NCBI GenBank assembly: GCA_002353575.1
Contig: DEJQ01000009.1
Span: 5,900 to 69,899 of the forward strand
Reading direction: 5' to 3'
DNA length: 64,000 bases
Source of the DNA: Prevotellaceae bacterium UBA2744
GTDB lineage: Bacteria > Bacteroidota > Bacteroidia > Bacteroidales > Bacteroidaceae
Part shown: piece by piece, positions 45,242 to 53,762 of the stretch
Position numbering within the stretch: the first letter of the stretch is position 1
Layout of the letters: every line of letters starts with the position of its first letter
Program-made: the position numbers and the translations under genes
Notes under the pieces: generated by a model
The model's input: only the letters and a program-made list of their open reading frames with translations
Databases searched by the model: none
What the model was told of the DNA's origin: nothing

Positions 45242-46411
45242 CTAACGGGACTGAAGTTTCAGAGTATAGGGATTACGTTTGTCGGTCATGCCAAAACGCG
45301 AATCGACATCGCCGAGCACATTGAAGCGTCGCAACTCTGCCTTGTCGTGGCATCCGTCACCATCAGTGTCCGAGAAGGTCACAAGCGTACATCTGCCTAA
45401 TTTCAGATACCCTGCATTAGCGTATGTAAAGTTCAGTTTTTTGCGTTCCACTCCCTGTACGCCATTTCCCTGTATGTCTATGCTATCGCCTGCCGTGAGA
45501 AGGTAACAATACTGGTCAAGGCTGTCGCCGCGTTCCTCTAACGAATGGTTGTGTCCGAAGAAGAAAATTATATCGTGCTTCTCTGCTGCGCGGCTCAAGG
45601 CATCGAACCAACTGGCTCCGCCAGGGTTGTCGTTTCTATGGGCATGCATAGGCACATGACTCATCACCACGATAGGGGCATTGTCGGTAAGTGTCGATAC
45701 CCATGATGTAAATCGGGCAGTAGCCGATTCTGCAGAAATACCGAAGGGATCGACAACATCAATACCGTTATACGCTCTCACTCCGCCCTTTGGTTCCGGC
45801 GGCAGCCCTGACGGATTGCCTCCACCACCCTCTCCACCAGCCGGTTCGCTCGGGGTCTCTTTAGATTCTTCGTTTTCAGGCATGGAGTCCGCACCTCCTT
45901 CCCCCTCTGCATTCTCCTGTTCCTCGTAGAGTGCAACAGCAACACGGGTTAAGGAATCGGTATCAAATACCATCTGTGCATAACTGATTCCATATACATA
46001 ATAGCCATTGCAACGTCGCGGACCACTGAAAAAAGCCTGATACCCATCTACACAAGCCTGGTCGTGCGACCCATATGTAAAAAGCACATCTGTAGCCACG
46101 GGCGATAATGTACGATAAATTTCCTTACGCAAGTCAGCAAGTGTAAAAGCCGGCTGCCCGGTTTCTCCTCTGTCAGGTCCTCTGCCTACATAGTCACCTC
46201 CCAGCAACACTACGCTTGGAGTGACGGCATCAAAACGGCTGACAGCCATCTGTACCGCGACAGCCAGATTATTGCCTTCACCAGCCTCATGCCGGTCTGT
46301 AGCTACCAAAAGCGACGTGCTTACACCGCTGGAATCTGCTTGTTTATCGCCATTATCTTCATCAGAACAGGCTGTAGGAAAGACTGCGCCGACAACAATG
46401 GCGACAGCCAT
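45242..46411 (-). CDS. Calcineurin-like metallophosphatase, probable lipoprotein
   Basis: 389 aa. All metallophosphatase metal-site motifs are visible: ATDRHE (D-x-H), LLGGDYVGRG (GD), YGSHDQ (in place of GNHD), VMSHVPMHAH and FFGHNHS. Cys15 in FPTACSDED looks like a lipobox, but the signal (MAVAIVVGAV) lacks N-terminal basic residues; an in-frame TAA just upstream rules out a longer start, so an indel may have shortened it. A low-complexity Glu/Gly/Pro insert of about 45 residues (about 163-208) sits between the metal motifs. It converges on the antiporter gene and diverges from the AraC gene. Substrate unknown (nucleotide, phospholipid or other phosphoester). Confidence 0.82.
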   Translation of the reverse strand: MAVAIVVGAVFPTACSDEDNGDKQADSSGVSTSLLVATDRHEAGEGNNLAVAVQMAVSRFDAVTPSVVLLGGDYVGRGPDRGETGQPAFTLADLRKEIYRTLSPVATDVLFTYGSHDQACVDGYQAFFSGPRRCNGYYVYGISYAQMVFDTDSLTRVAVALYEEQENAEGEGGADSMPENEESKETPSEPAGGEGGGGNPSGLPPEPKGGVRAYNGIDVVDPFGISAESATARFTSWVSTLTDNAPIVVMSHVPMHAHRNDNPGGASWFDALSRAAEKHDIIFFFGHNHSLEERGDSLDQYCYLLTAGDSIDIQGNGVQGVERKKLNFTYANAGYLKLGRCTLVTFSDTDGDGCHDKAELRRFNVLGDVDSRFGMTDKRNPYTLKLQSR

Positions 46412-46508
46412 AGTTACTTAAAACTCATATTGGCAGGAATGTAATTATTTCAAAATATCACCTCATAAAAGCAGAGTTTTATTAAAAAAATGGTACCTTC
46501 GCAGCGAA

Positions 46509-47612
46509 ATGGGACAGATTGTTGATGCCATATTCTTTATGCTTTACGGCAGCGCTGCAATGTTTAGCTTGAGCGCATGCTGCTATCTGCTATTTCGTCA
46601 AGGCAAGGCCTTTGCACCCGACATCAAGCCGCCACAACGTTTGTGCCGGTGGACGGCAGCTTTCTTTGCTTCCATAACCTTGAGCCACCTATGGTATCTG
46701 CCTATATATTTCCAGTCTTCCCCAGACGACTTGATGCTATATGACCTAATAGGCGGACTGCTTGACTGCATAACGGTTTTACCAATATCCATAGCCGTCA
46801 TGTTCACTACGCTGCAAGACCGCAGACGACCCCTGTGGCCTATCTGTGTGATAGCAGCCCCACTTGTCATTGCATTGGCATTGTGCATCAGCAGGCGTAG
46901 CAACGACCTCTTACCACTGGTCTATGGCTATTTCCTGTTAATGGTCGCCGCCTTAATCATTTATATGACAGTGGAAGTGAGAAGATACGGACGCTGGTTG
47001 CGCGACAACTATGCCGATCTTGAACATAAGGAGGTGTGGCAGAGTTTCGCAGTTCTTATTGTCATTATGTTTGGATTCAGCATCTACATATTTGAAATCG
47101 GCGGTCCGTTATACGAGTTCGTCATTCAGATGATAGATATTACACTCGTATGCTACCTCCTGTGGCGGGTAGAAACACTGAGTGACCTTAGCATTAACAT
47201 GAACGAGACAGAAGAGGATGCTGACACTGCAGAGCCATCGGGAGACAATGACACATCACTATCCATTCGCAACCACATCAGCCCATTGCTGGAACAGTAC
47301 TGCGAGCGCCCGCAACTCTATTTGCAATACGACATCTCCCTATCCGAACTCGCCAGGCGGATTGGAACGAACCGTTCGTATCTCAGCAAACACTTTGCCG
47401 CACAGGGCATCACCTACAATACATACATCAACGGACTGCGAATCCGCCATTTCATCAGTCTTTATCAGGAAGCAGCAAGAACTCATCAGCCAGCGACAGC
47501 ACAACAACTTGCACACAAAAGCGGATTTCGCAGTTATAGCACATTCAGCGCAGCCTTCAAGCAGCTGAAGAGAGTGACCCCTACGGAATGGATGCAACTT
47601 TCAGAATCGTAA
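46509..47612 (+). CDS. Membrane-anchored AraC-family transcriptional regulator
   Basis: 367 aa. The N-terminal about 220 residues contain six or seven hydrophobic helices (IFFMLYGSAAMFSLSACCYL onward). After an acidic linker (NETEEDADTAEPSGDND) comes an AraC/XylS HTH pair (about 265-362: ISLSELARRIGTNRSYLSKH and SGFRSYSTFSAAFKQLKRVT). This architecture is common in Bacteroidetes and suggests membrane sensing coupled to DNA binding. A TACCTTCG near-consensus -7 box lies at 46494-46501. It heads the plus-strand group up to the carboxylesterase and probably controls it; that link is inferred from position. Confidence 0.88.
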   Translation: MGQIVDAIFFMLYGSAAMFSLSACCYLLFRQGKAFAPDIKPPQRLCRWTAAFFASITLSHLWYLPIYFQSSPDDLMLYDLIGGLLDCITVLPISIAVMFTTLQDRRRPLWPICVIAAPLVIALALCISRRSNDLLPLVYGYFLLMVAALIIYMTVEVRRYGRWLRDNYADLEHKEVWQSFAVLIVIMFGFSIYIFEIGGPLYEFVIQMIDITLVCYLLWRVETLSDLSINMNETEEDADTAEPSGDNDTSLSIRNHISPLLEQYCERPQLYLQYDISLSELARRIGTNRSYLSKHFAAQGITYNTYINGLRIRHFISLYQEAARTHQPATAQQLAHKSGFRSYSTFSAAFKQLKRVTPTEWMQLSES

Positions 47613-47747
47613 AATCTTTTTCTGAATCGTAAAATCATTACTTTCTTTACGCGAGAGTTATTGTGTTTTTCACGTGAATTGCCTAACTATGCGCCACAAT
47701 TCAAAAAAACTAATATCACCAGTCAAAAAGAAAGGATTTTTTGCTAT

Positions 47748-47873
47748 GAGTTTGCCGACTTCCTTCTCGTCACCAAGGACGTACTGACCTGCCCGGAAAA
47801 CGAGATTCATACGGCGAAGCCCGCCGCCACCTACTTCGAGGGCAAGAAGGTCTACGGTAAGCCAAATGAGTAA
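47748..47873 (+). pseudogene. C-terminal remnant of an amidohydrolase paralogue
   Basis: This stretch encodes FADFLLVTKDVLTCP, then HTAKPAATYFEGKKVYGKPN, closely matching the last about 38 residues of the intact amidohydrolase 2.3 kb downstream (YADFLLVTKDVLTCP ... EAKPAATYFEGKKVFEQ). Similarity starts abruptly at about 47748; everything upstream, including the active site, is missing. It is the scar of a deleted tandem copy. Confidence 0.85.
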
Positions 47874-47906
47874 AAAAATGAGTAAAAAATACGTGCGCTT
47901 TCATTT

Positions 47907-48458
47907 ATGGATATAAGATTCAAAAAGAAAACAAACATCTTTAACGTAGTCGTGACTGCCTTGTCAGCCATGATCTCGGTAGGGATTACATTTTATGCCG
48001 TAGCCCTATTTGGCGTGTATGAGGCTGGAGAAGAAATCGTCCTCAACATGTTTTACGTCGCCTGTATAGTTATGATGTGGTTGTATTTCTTCAACCGGAT
48101 TAGCACAGATCATTTCAACTATTGGAGCTCGATATGCATGGGCATGACGGTGTTGCTGCGTGACATTCTTTTTAAACCTCCTTTGGCTACATACGCTCTT
48201 CAGATAACATGTCTTACCCTTTCGGTGTGGTTACTCCTCATGCTCACATACTTCTATGCCCGCAAGGACTGGAAGAGTTATTCCAAGGGCGACCTGTGGT
48301 TCATCTTTGTCGTCGATGTCATCATTGCGGCACTCTACAACTACGATATTCTCATTGAGGCTGTAGACGAGACAACACCCTATTACATGACGGAAATATG
48401 GATCCGCCCCACCATTACCTATGGACTGGTGGCCTGCTTTGTAAAGGAAACAGAATAG
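47907..48458 (+). CDS. Hypothetical integral membrane protein
   Basis: 183 aa, not recognised. Five or six hydrophobic helices (VVVTALSAMISVGITFYAVA, MFYVACIVMMWLYFF, LQITCLTLSVWLLLMLTYFY, DLWFIFVVDVIIAALYNY). Charged ends MDIRFKKKTN and KETE. It lies between the amidohydrolase remnant and the intact amidohydrolase, 26 nt upstream of the latter, so cotranscription is likely. A transporter accessory or sensor role is possible but unsupported. Confidence 0.75.
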   Translation: MDIRFKKKTNIFNVVVTALSAMISVGITFYAVALFGVYEAGEEIVLNMFYVACIVMMWLYFFNRISTDHFNYWSSICMGMTVLLRDILFKPPLATYALQITCLTLSVWLLLMLTYFYARKDWKSYSKGDLWFIFVVDVIIAALYNYDILIEAVDETTPYYMTEIWIRPTITYGLVACFVKETE

Positions 48459-48484
48459 TCATAACATCCTAAATAATGTAATGT

Positions 48485-50218
48485 ATGAAAAAAAGTAGAC
48501 TATGGATGCTTGCAGCCATCCTTCTTTGCTGCACAACGGCTGTTCTGACCAGCTGTAAGAGTAAACCAACTGCCGACCTCGTGGTCTATGGCAAAGTTTT
48601 CACGTCCGAGAACAATCAGGTCGTCGAGGCCTTTGCCGTGAAAGACGGCAAGTACATCTACGTGGGCGACAAGGCGGGAGCCGAAGCCTACGTGGAGAAA
48701 GGCAAGACCGAGGTAATAGACTACACAGGCAAGGGACTCGTAATGCCCAGCTGCGGCAACGGCCACGCCCACTACTCGCTGGGCTATGCCATACAGTCAG
48801 TCGGAACAGTCATGAGCATGGATGTCGATGTGAACACATTCCTGACCGAAATCGTTCCCGCTGCGGTCAAGAAGGCCAGGGAGACAGGTGCTAAGTCTAT
48901 CTTCGGCAGCGGATGGAACGTGATTGACTTCCAGAAGAACATGCCTACCCGCCAGCAGCTGGATGCCATCTGCAGCGACATTCCCATCTACTTCGCGGAC
49001 GAGGAAGGTCATAAGGGACTGGTCAACACGCTCGCACTGGTCAATGCCGGCATCATGAAGGCTGACGGAACGGTGCTCAAGAAAGACAAAGACATACGCG
49101 GCGGCGAAATTGTGATGGGGGCCGACGGCAAGCCTACCGGCTATCTGAAAGAGCAGGCAGGAACCTACACGCGCTCCTTCCTGGACAATGAGGACCTCTT
49201 CTCCGTTGACATAGCAAAGGCTAACATGGTAAAGATCCAGAAGCAGTTGCTGTCGGAAGGGTACACGATGTACCTCGACGGCTACTCCTCCTATTTCTTC
49301 AACGACAATCTTTATGAGGCAGCCAAGCAGATGGACGAGGCTGGCGACATGCACTTCGTGCTGGGCACAGCATGGGAGATAGACAGCTGGATGGACGTGG
49401 ATAAGACCCTGGAAAAGGCTGTCGATACAAAGAAATTTGAATCTACGCACATCAAGACAAACTGGCTCAAGCTCTTCGTCGATGGCACGGTAGAGAGCGG
49501 CACAGGATTCGTTGACCCGCTCTACCCCGGTGGAAAGCAGGGCATTCCCAACTGGTCGGAAGAAGAGCTGACTGACATCACCCGCAAGGCTAACGCAAAA
49601 GGCATCACCATGCACGTACACGTGATGGGCAACAAAGGTGTAAACCGCATCGTCAACGCCTACATCAATGGCGGAAAGGACGAGATGCGCAACACGCTGG
49701 TTCACGTCTATAGTGCCGACAAAGCTGATATCCAGCGCATGGCAGAACACAACATACAGGTCACTGCAGGCATGCTTTGGCATCATGCCACCGAAGACTT
49801 GCAGAAGGAACTGATGGAGACACTGCCTGAAGGTCTGAAGGACAAGGGCTATCCCATGAAATCGTACTTCGACTACGGTGTCAACGTGTCCTCGCACTCA
49901 GACTTCCCTGCTCTGAGCGGCAGTCCCGACGACCCCTTCGGCATCATGGAGATTACGATGACTGGTGAGTATCAGCCCGAGCAAGCCAAGCCTTGGTGGA
50001 AGGAAGAATGCCTTACTCGCGAACAGGCCCTTGCTGCACTGACCATCAACGTAGCCAAGCAGATGTTCCTTGAAAACGAAAGGGGCAGCATCAGCACCGG
50101 CAAGTATGCCGACTTCCTGCTCGTCACGAAGGATGTGCTGACCTGTCCGGTGAAAGAGATTCACGAGGCCAAGCCTGCTGCAACCTACTTCGAGGGAAAG
50201 AAGGTATTTGAGCAGTAA
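48485..50218 (+). CDS. Amidohydrolase (YtcJ-like) lipoprotein
   Basis: 577 aa. Signal MKKSRLWMLAAILLCCTTAV ending in lipobox VLTSC (Cys about 24). Metal-dependent amidohydrolase of the YtcJ/PF07969 type: GNGHAHYSL (H-x-H metal site, about residue 95), a lone His region ITMHVHVMGNKGVNRIV, SSHSDFPAL (late Asp), and the closing beta-sandwich (SISTGKYADFLLVT). The family hydrolyses N-acyl or amide bonds in small molecules. It precedes a carboxylesterase lipoprotein by 25 nt, and the two signal peptides are nearly the same. Together they suggest extracytoplasmic breakdown of an ester- and amide-containing compound. Confidence 0.88.
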   Translation: MKKSRLWMLAAILLCCTTAVLTSCKSKPTADLVVYGKVFTSENNQVVEAFAVKDGKYIYVGDKAGAEAYVEKGKTEVIDYTGKGLVMPSCGNGHAHYSLGYAIQSVGTVMSMDVDVNTFLTEIVPAAVKKARETGAKSIFGSGWNVIDFQKNMPTRQQLDAICSDIPIYFADEEGHKGLVNTLALVNAGIMKADGTVLKKDKDIRGGEIVMGADGKPTGYLKEQAGTYTRSFLDNEDLFSVDIAKANMVKIQKQLLSEGYTMYLDGYSSYFFNDNLYEAAKQMDEAGDMHFVLGTAWEIDSWMDVDKTLEKAVDTKKFESTHIKTNWLKLFVDGTVESGTGFVDPLYPGGKQGIPNWSEEELTDITRKANAKGITMHVHVMGNKGVNRIVNAYINGGKDEMRNTLVHVYSADKADIQRMAEHNIQVTAGMLWHHATEDLQKELMETLPEGLKDKGYPMKSYFDYGVNVSSHSDFPALSGSPDDPFGIMEITMTGEYQPEQAKPWWKEECLTREQALAALTINVAKQMFLENERGSISTGKYADFLLVTKDVLTCPVKEIHEAKPAATYFEGKKVFEQ

Positions 50219-50243
50219 ACGGACACACTAAACGAACTGACGT

Positions 50244-51920
50244 ATGAAGAAAAGTAAACTATGGTTGCTTGCCGCCATCCTTGCGTGTGCCACAACGCTT
50301 GTCGCTACAGGCTGCACAGGCTGCAATTCCGCTAAGGAGATGGACGCGTCGGAGATGAAGGAGAAAGTAAGAGCCTTCTACGGCGAGAACAAAGAGATAA
50401 CAGACGGCAACTACGACCGGTCGCTTGCCGTGAAGTGCATCAACGGCACATTTGTCGGCAGGCTGGCTGACAGCACCATCGTGTTCAGGGGCATTCCGTA
50501 TGTCGGCAAGCAGCCCGTAGGGGAACTGCGTTGGAAGGCACCGACAGATGTCGTGCCCGACAGCGGCGTGTATGAGGCCTACTACAATGCGAAGAGCGCC
50601 CCGCAGCCGGAGATTGAAGTCTCATCGTACTACTATCAGGATGAGAACTGCCTCTACCTGAATGTGTGGAAGCCCCTCAAAGCGCCTGCTGAGAAGAAGC
50701 CTGTCATCCTATGGATTCATGGAGGTGCCTACGCCTACGGCGGAACGGTTGATCCGCTTTATGACTTCCACAACTTCGTAGAGGAGAACCCCGATGTCAT
50801 CGTCGTTTCCGCTGCCTACCGGCTCGGTGTGCTCGGTTTCCTGCACCTGTCGCACCTGCCCGACGGAAAGGACTATCCCGATGCCCAGAACTTGGGACTC
50901 ATGGACCAATTGAAGGCCCTGAAGTGGGTGCATGAGAACATCGCAGCCTTCGGCGGCGACCCCGATAACGTGACCCTCATGGGCGAATCAGCCGGCGGAG
51001 GCAGCGTAACGAGTCTGTCGCTGGTCGAAGGCTCGCACCAATATTTCAACAAGGTCATCGCCCTGAGCGGCAACCCCTGCCTGTCGATACCTACGGAAGC
51101 AGCCGTTGCCGCCACGAATGAACTGATGGAGGCGCTGGGCTGCAAGACCGTCGCCGACCTCCAGAAGATGGATGCTCAGGATCTGGTGGCTGCAGCCACA
51201 GAACTGCTCCCCCTGAGAACGGTTCCGGAAAGAGACGGACGGCTCCTGCCTAAGGACCCATGGGCAGCCGTAGCTGGCGGAGCCGTGAAGGACATCACGT
51301 TCCTGCAAGGCGTCAACAAGGACGAGATGAATTTCTTTCTTGTGACGATGGGCGGACCGGAGCCTTTCATCAAGTGCTTCGCCGAGAGCAAGGCAAAGAA
51401 ACTTGCTCAGATGACCGACGAGGAGAAAGCCTTGGTGGAGAGCTACTGGAACGATGTGAAGGGGGAAGACTACGAGCCGTACTGCAAATGGTTCAGCCAG
51501 ATGATATTCTGTGCGCCGTGCATCCGTATGTCGGAAGAACAGACCAGAGCCGGAGGCAAGTCCTTCACCTACTACTTCACCGTAGAATCCGCCCTGCCGA
51601 TGATGAAATGCGGTCACGGCATGGCACTTGCTCCTCTGTTCAAGCACCCGGAGTTCGACGGCGACACTGGACGACCTTTCGACGAGACCTTCTCAAAGAC
51701 GATGCGAAAGATGTGGGTGCAGTTTGCAAAAACCGGCAACCCCTCAATCAGTGCTGATATATCGCCGGACGGAAAGGCTAAGGATTGGCCGCTCTACGAC
51801 CTGAAAGACAAAAAAGTAATGGTCTTTGATGAATTCAATATCCATCCCGAAAAGGAAGCACAACGAAAGATTACCGACTGGAATCGGACATACTTACTGA
51901 CGAAGTACTATGGGTTCTGA
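50244..51920 (+). CDS. Type B carboxylesterase lipoprotein
   Basis: 558 aa. Signal MKKSKLWLLAAILACATTLV with Cys in VATGC. Alpha/beta-hydrolase of PF00135: oxyanion region VILWIHGGAYAYGG (about residue 155), nucleophile GESAGGGSV (about 250), acidic residue within KDEMNFFLV (about 360), and catalytic His in KCGHGMALAP (about 455). NWNRTYLLTKYYGF at the end. Hydrolyses carboxylic esters; substrate unknown. Last gene of the group, followed by a 12-bp perfect terminator stem. Confidence 0.9.
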   Translation: MKKSKLWLLAAILACATTLVATGCTGCNSAKEMDASEMKEKVRAFYGENKEITDGNYDRSLAVKCINGTFVGRLADSTIVFRGIPYVGKQPVGELRWKAPTDVVPDSGVYEAYYNAKSAPQPEIEVSSYYYQDENCLYLNVWKPLKAPAEKKPVILWIHGGAYAYGGTVDPLYDFHNFVEENPDVIVVSAAYRLGVLGFLHLSHLPDGKDYPDAQNLGLMDQLKALKWVHENIAAFGGDPDNVTLMGESAGGGSVTSLSLVEGSHQYFNKVIALSGNPCLSIPTEAAVAATNELMEALGCKTVADLQKMDAQDLVAAATELLPLRTVPERDGRLLPKDPWAAVAGGAVKDITFLQGVNKDEMNFFLVTMGGPEPFIKCFAESKAKKLAQMTDEEKALVESYWNDVKGEDYEPYCKWFSQMIFCAPCIRMSEEQTRAGGKSFTYYFTVESALPMMKCGHGMALAPLFKHPEFDGDTGRPFDETFSKTMRKMWVQFAKTGNPSISADISPDGKAKDWPLYDLKDKKVMVFDEFNIHPEKEAQRKITDWNRTYLLTKYYGF

Positions 51921-51952
51921 TAAAGGTAAAGAGGATGTATTCAATAATTGAA

Positions 51953-51986
51953 AACCCCGAAAGTTTTTGGCCTGACTTTCGGGGTT
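51953..51986 (+). terminator. Terminator after the carboxylesterase gene
   Basis: Perfect 12-bp inverted repeat, AACCCCGAAAGT (51953-51964) with ACTTTCGGGGTT (51975-51986), loop 10 nt, 32 nt after the stop. The T-run is weak. Confidence 0.75.
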
Positions 51987-52240
51987 CATTTCAGTTCTAC
52001 ATTCCAGGTTCATCGGAAGAGGGGATATCCTGTTGTGTCGGGTCGGGTGTGGCATGACGGGTATGTCCATGTTTTCCGAGTCGTCTTTTTTCTGAATCTG
52101 TTGTTCTTTCGTGCGGGGAGGCCGCCCTCTCCGTGGGAGCTGTGCGGGCGGGGTTCCGCCGTGCGGCGAGGCCTCACTGACGGATCAGAGAACCGTCCCC
52201 TGATTCAACAATTTTTATTTTAGACTCATGCATCTTTTGC
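51987..52240. other. GC-rich intergenic segment without a credible gene
   Basis: From about 52108 to 52215 the base composition is much richer in G+C than the surroundings and contains hairpin-prone runs (GGCGGGGTTCCGCC). It ends in a GATCAGAGAACCGTCCCC-type string, like sequences often found next to REP-associated or transposon-derived elements. Open frames across it have no protein-like character. Confidence 0.35.
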
Positions 52241-52291
52241 TTAAAAATCAGCGAAAACGAGAAAATATTTTTGAATTTCGCTGATTTTTAA
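52241..52291. terminator. Perfect 16-bp inverted repeat, probable bidirectional terminator
   Basis: TTAAAAATCAGCGAAA (52241-52256) is exactly complementary to 52276-52291, with a 19-nt A/T-rich loop. It lies between converging genes (carboxylesterase and cytidylate-kinase-like), with A and T runs inside the arms on both sides. Directly after it, 52325-52356 holds short CCTCAGAC/CCCTCAG repeats. Confidence 0.7.
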
Positions 52292-52349
52292 ACATAAAAT
52301 CTACTCAAAAATGGAAATACTTCAGCCCTCAGACCTCAGCCCTCAGACT

Positions 52350-52997
52350 TCAGACCTTCGACTCTATATACTGCATGATTATATCTACCAGTTCGTCCTC
52401 AGTCTTACCATCGGCACTGAGCACTACATCATAATTGCGGGTATCGTATCGTGAAGTATTCGTATATTTCTTCACATAGTTCTCACGCATCTTATCAACC
52501 GTTTCTACTACTTTAACTGCCTCCTTTTTGGTCAGCCCCTGCTTCCGGGCTACCCTATCCACACGAAAATCTTTGGAAGCCTGTATGAACACACTCAGGT
52601 GGTTCGGATGATTGCGCAAAATGAAAAAAGCACACCGTCCTGCAATCACACACGACTCGTCCTCGGCAAACTCTCTCAACATCTTCATTTCCGTAAGGAA
52701 CATATCGTCCGTGATGTCAATGTCGCGAACACCGCCGTCTGACATACCGCCCGACAACTTATCAAATCCCGAGCCTATCCCCATGGCAAACTTGAAATCA
52801 CTCCACCAATGGTTCTTGCGTCCCTTCAGGCGCTCTATCTCCTCTACACTGAGTCCATACTTTTCAATCATGGCTGTAATAACCACCTTGTCATACAACG
52901 ACACGCCGAGTCGCTCTGCCAGCTTCTTAGCCACGGTGTGTCCACCGCTTCCTACTTCACGGTTAATCGTAACAACAAATCTTTCGTTTTTGTTCAT
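52350..52997 (-). CDS. Cytidylate-kinase-like family protein
   Basis: 215 aa. N-terminal FVVTINREVGSGGHTVAKKL is the altered P-loop region of the cytidylate-kinase-like family (PF13189), followed by LGVSLYDKVVITAMIEKYGL. Later motifs VIAGRCAFFILRN and RVDRVARKQGLTKKEAVKVV fit nucleoside-monophosphate-kinase folds (the lid Arg residues). The exact substrate is unknown; the family is distinct from the housekeeping Cmk. Single gene with a perfect promoter upstream. Confidence 0.85.
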   Translation of the reverse strand: MNKNERFVVTINREVGSGGHTVAKKLAERLGVSLYDKVVITAMIEKYGLSVEEIERLKGRKNHWWSDFKFAMGIGSGFDKLSGGMSDGGVRDIDITDDMFLTEMKMLREFAEDESCVIAGRCAFFILRNHPNHLSVFIQASKDFRVDRVARKQGLTKKEAVKVVETVDKMRENYVKKYTNTSRYDTRNYDVVLSADGKTEDELVDIIMQYIESKV

Positions 52998-53282
52998 ATA
53001 TGTATATATTTAAAAGTTACTCCCTTATTGCAAACTACAGCTTCATTAGGGTTTTAGAAAAGATAGTTTGGAATTTAAAAGACATCAGAAAGGGTTCCCG
53101 TGTCAAGCAGAAGGAGCGTCAACTCGGTATCATTCTGTTGGTGCAAAGATATATTCTATTTCTCTAATCCACAAATATACTCGACTTTTTTTGAAAGATT
53201 TGCCACTTATCGAGTACCCAATAAAGTATCAAGGCTCGTGCGAGATTGCACCCTATAGCATATGCCCATGCCGGGCATAGCT
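52998..53282. other. Intergenic region upstream of the cytidylate-kinase-like gene
   Basis: No gene seen. It holds the promoter at 53144-53175 and a leader of about 140 nt without an obvious structure. Confidence 0.5.
53144..53175 (-). promoter_or_regulatory. Promoter of the cytidylate-kinase-like gene
   Basis: Minus-strand TTTG at 53175-53172, a 20-bp spacer and TATCTTTG at 53151-53144: full consensus. It has the same boxes and spacing as the promoter at 35568-35599. Confidence 0.8.
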
Positions 53283-53317
53283 AAAAAGAACTCCCGCACA
53301 TCGCTGCGCAGGAGTTC
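53283..53317 (-). terminator. Terminator of the beta-sandwich protein / small peptide operon
   Basis: GAACTCC (53288-53294) pairs with GGAGTTC (53311-53317), with an extra CGCA/TGCG pairing in the loop, and is followed on the minus strand by TTTTTAG. It lies about 255 nt after the peptide stop. Confidence 0.75.
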
Positions 53318-53441
53318 AATCAACATATTAATTAGTTTTCAGTACTATAATTTTAACCTGCCCCGTATCTCACAACACGTCTGTAGGCATTTTTATTAAC
53401 TAATATGAAACATTCTGACTTGCGTCAGTTTTTATCGAGAT

Positions 53442-53561
53442 ACCCTCGCCGTCCTCTCTCCTTTATCAGAGGAGGAGAAACGGCTGAGGGTGTAAGATCA
53501 AATCAAACTTCCTGTTCACCCTGCTTATTTTTCCGCACCGAACGGAAAAGGGTTCGCAGGG
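53442..53561 (-). other. Two long hairpins in the 3' region of the small peptide transcript
   Basis: Hairpin 1 (53519-53561) starts 10 nt after the peptide stop: CCCTGC/GCAGGG plus TTTTTCCG/CGGAAAA. Hairpin 2 (53442-53491): ACCCTC/GAGGGT, GCCGT/ACGGC and a CCTCTCTCC/GGAGGAG-type inner stem. Neither has a T-tract, while a real terminator lies further on. The 3' region is therefore longer and more structured than a plain terminator would need; it could be a stability element or a small RNA. Confidence 0.5.
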
Positions 53562-53571
53562 CAATGAATGT

Positions 53572-53742
53572 TTACCAGTCGAAGTCGTCGTATTGTTCGT
53601 CGCCTAAGCCACCGATTTGCATTGAGCCGCTATTATACTCGTTGCTTTCGCTTAATGAAAATCCTTCACCAGATACGCAGATCATCTGCTCTGCATTTAC
53701 CTTTACCACTTCTGTGAGTGGTGCTTTATATATTTTCTTCAT
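53572..53742 (-). CDS. Small acidic peptide, cassette partner 2
   Basis: 56 aa, read from ATG 53742 with a strong Shine-Dalgarno (AAGGAGGAAA) 7 nt before it, rare for Bacteroidetes. It opens MKKIYKAPLTEVVKVNAEQM, then ICVSGEG, and ends in a Ser/Gly/Asp-rich tail with IGGLGDEQYDDFDW. It shares MKK-x-Y-x2-P-x2-E-x-VK-x3-E, an SG near residue 25 and a late GGL-x-DE with the peptide at 30693-30887. It is 20 nt after the secreted beta-sandwich gene, so the two are cotranscribed. Function unknown. Confidence 0.75.
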   Translation of the reverse strand: MKKIYKAPLTEVVKVNAEQMICVSGEGFSLSESNEYNSGSMQIGGLGDEQYDDFDW

Positions 53743-53762
53743 TGTATGTTTCCTCCTTAGAT

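Noticed and set aside
48797..49897. Long minus-strand reading frame (366 codons) opposite the amidohydrolase
   Set aside because: It lies entirely antisense to a gene with clear motifs, has a His/Cys/Val-rich composition typical of an antisense shadow, and has no promoter.
51260..51757. Plus-strand frame of 165 codons inside the carboxylesterase gene
   Set aside because: Out-of-frame, Arg-rich shadow of a gene whose own frame shows all catalytic residues.
51948..52223. 91-codon plus-strand frame after the carboxylesterase
   Set aside because: Starts inside the terminator stem and crosses a GC-rich, hairpin-prone patch; no protein-like features.
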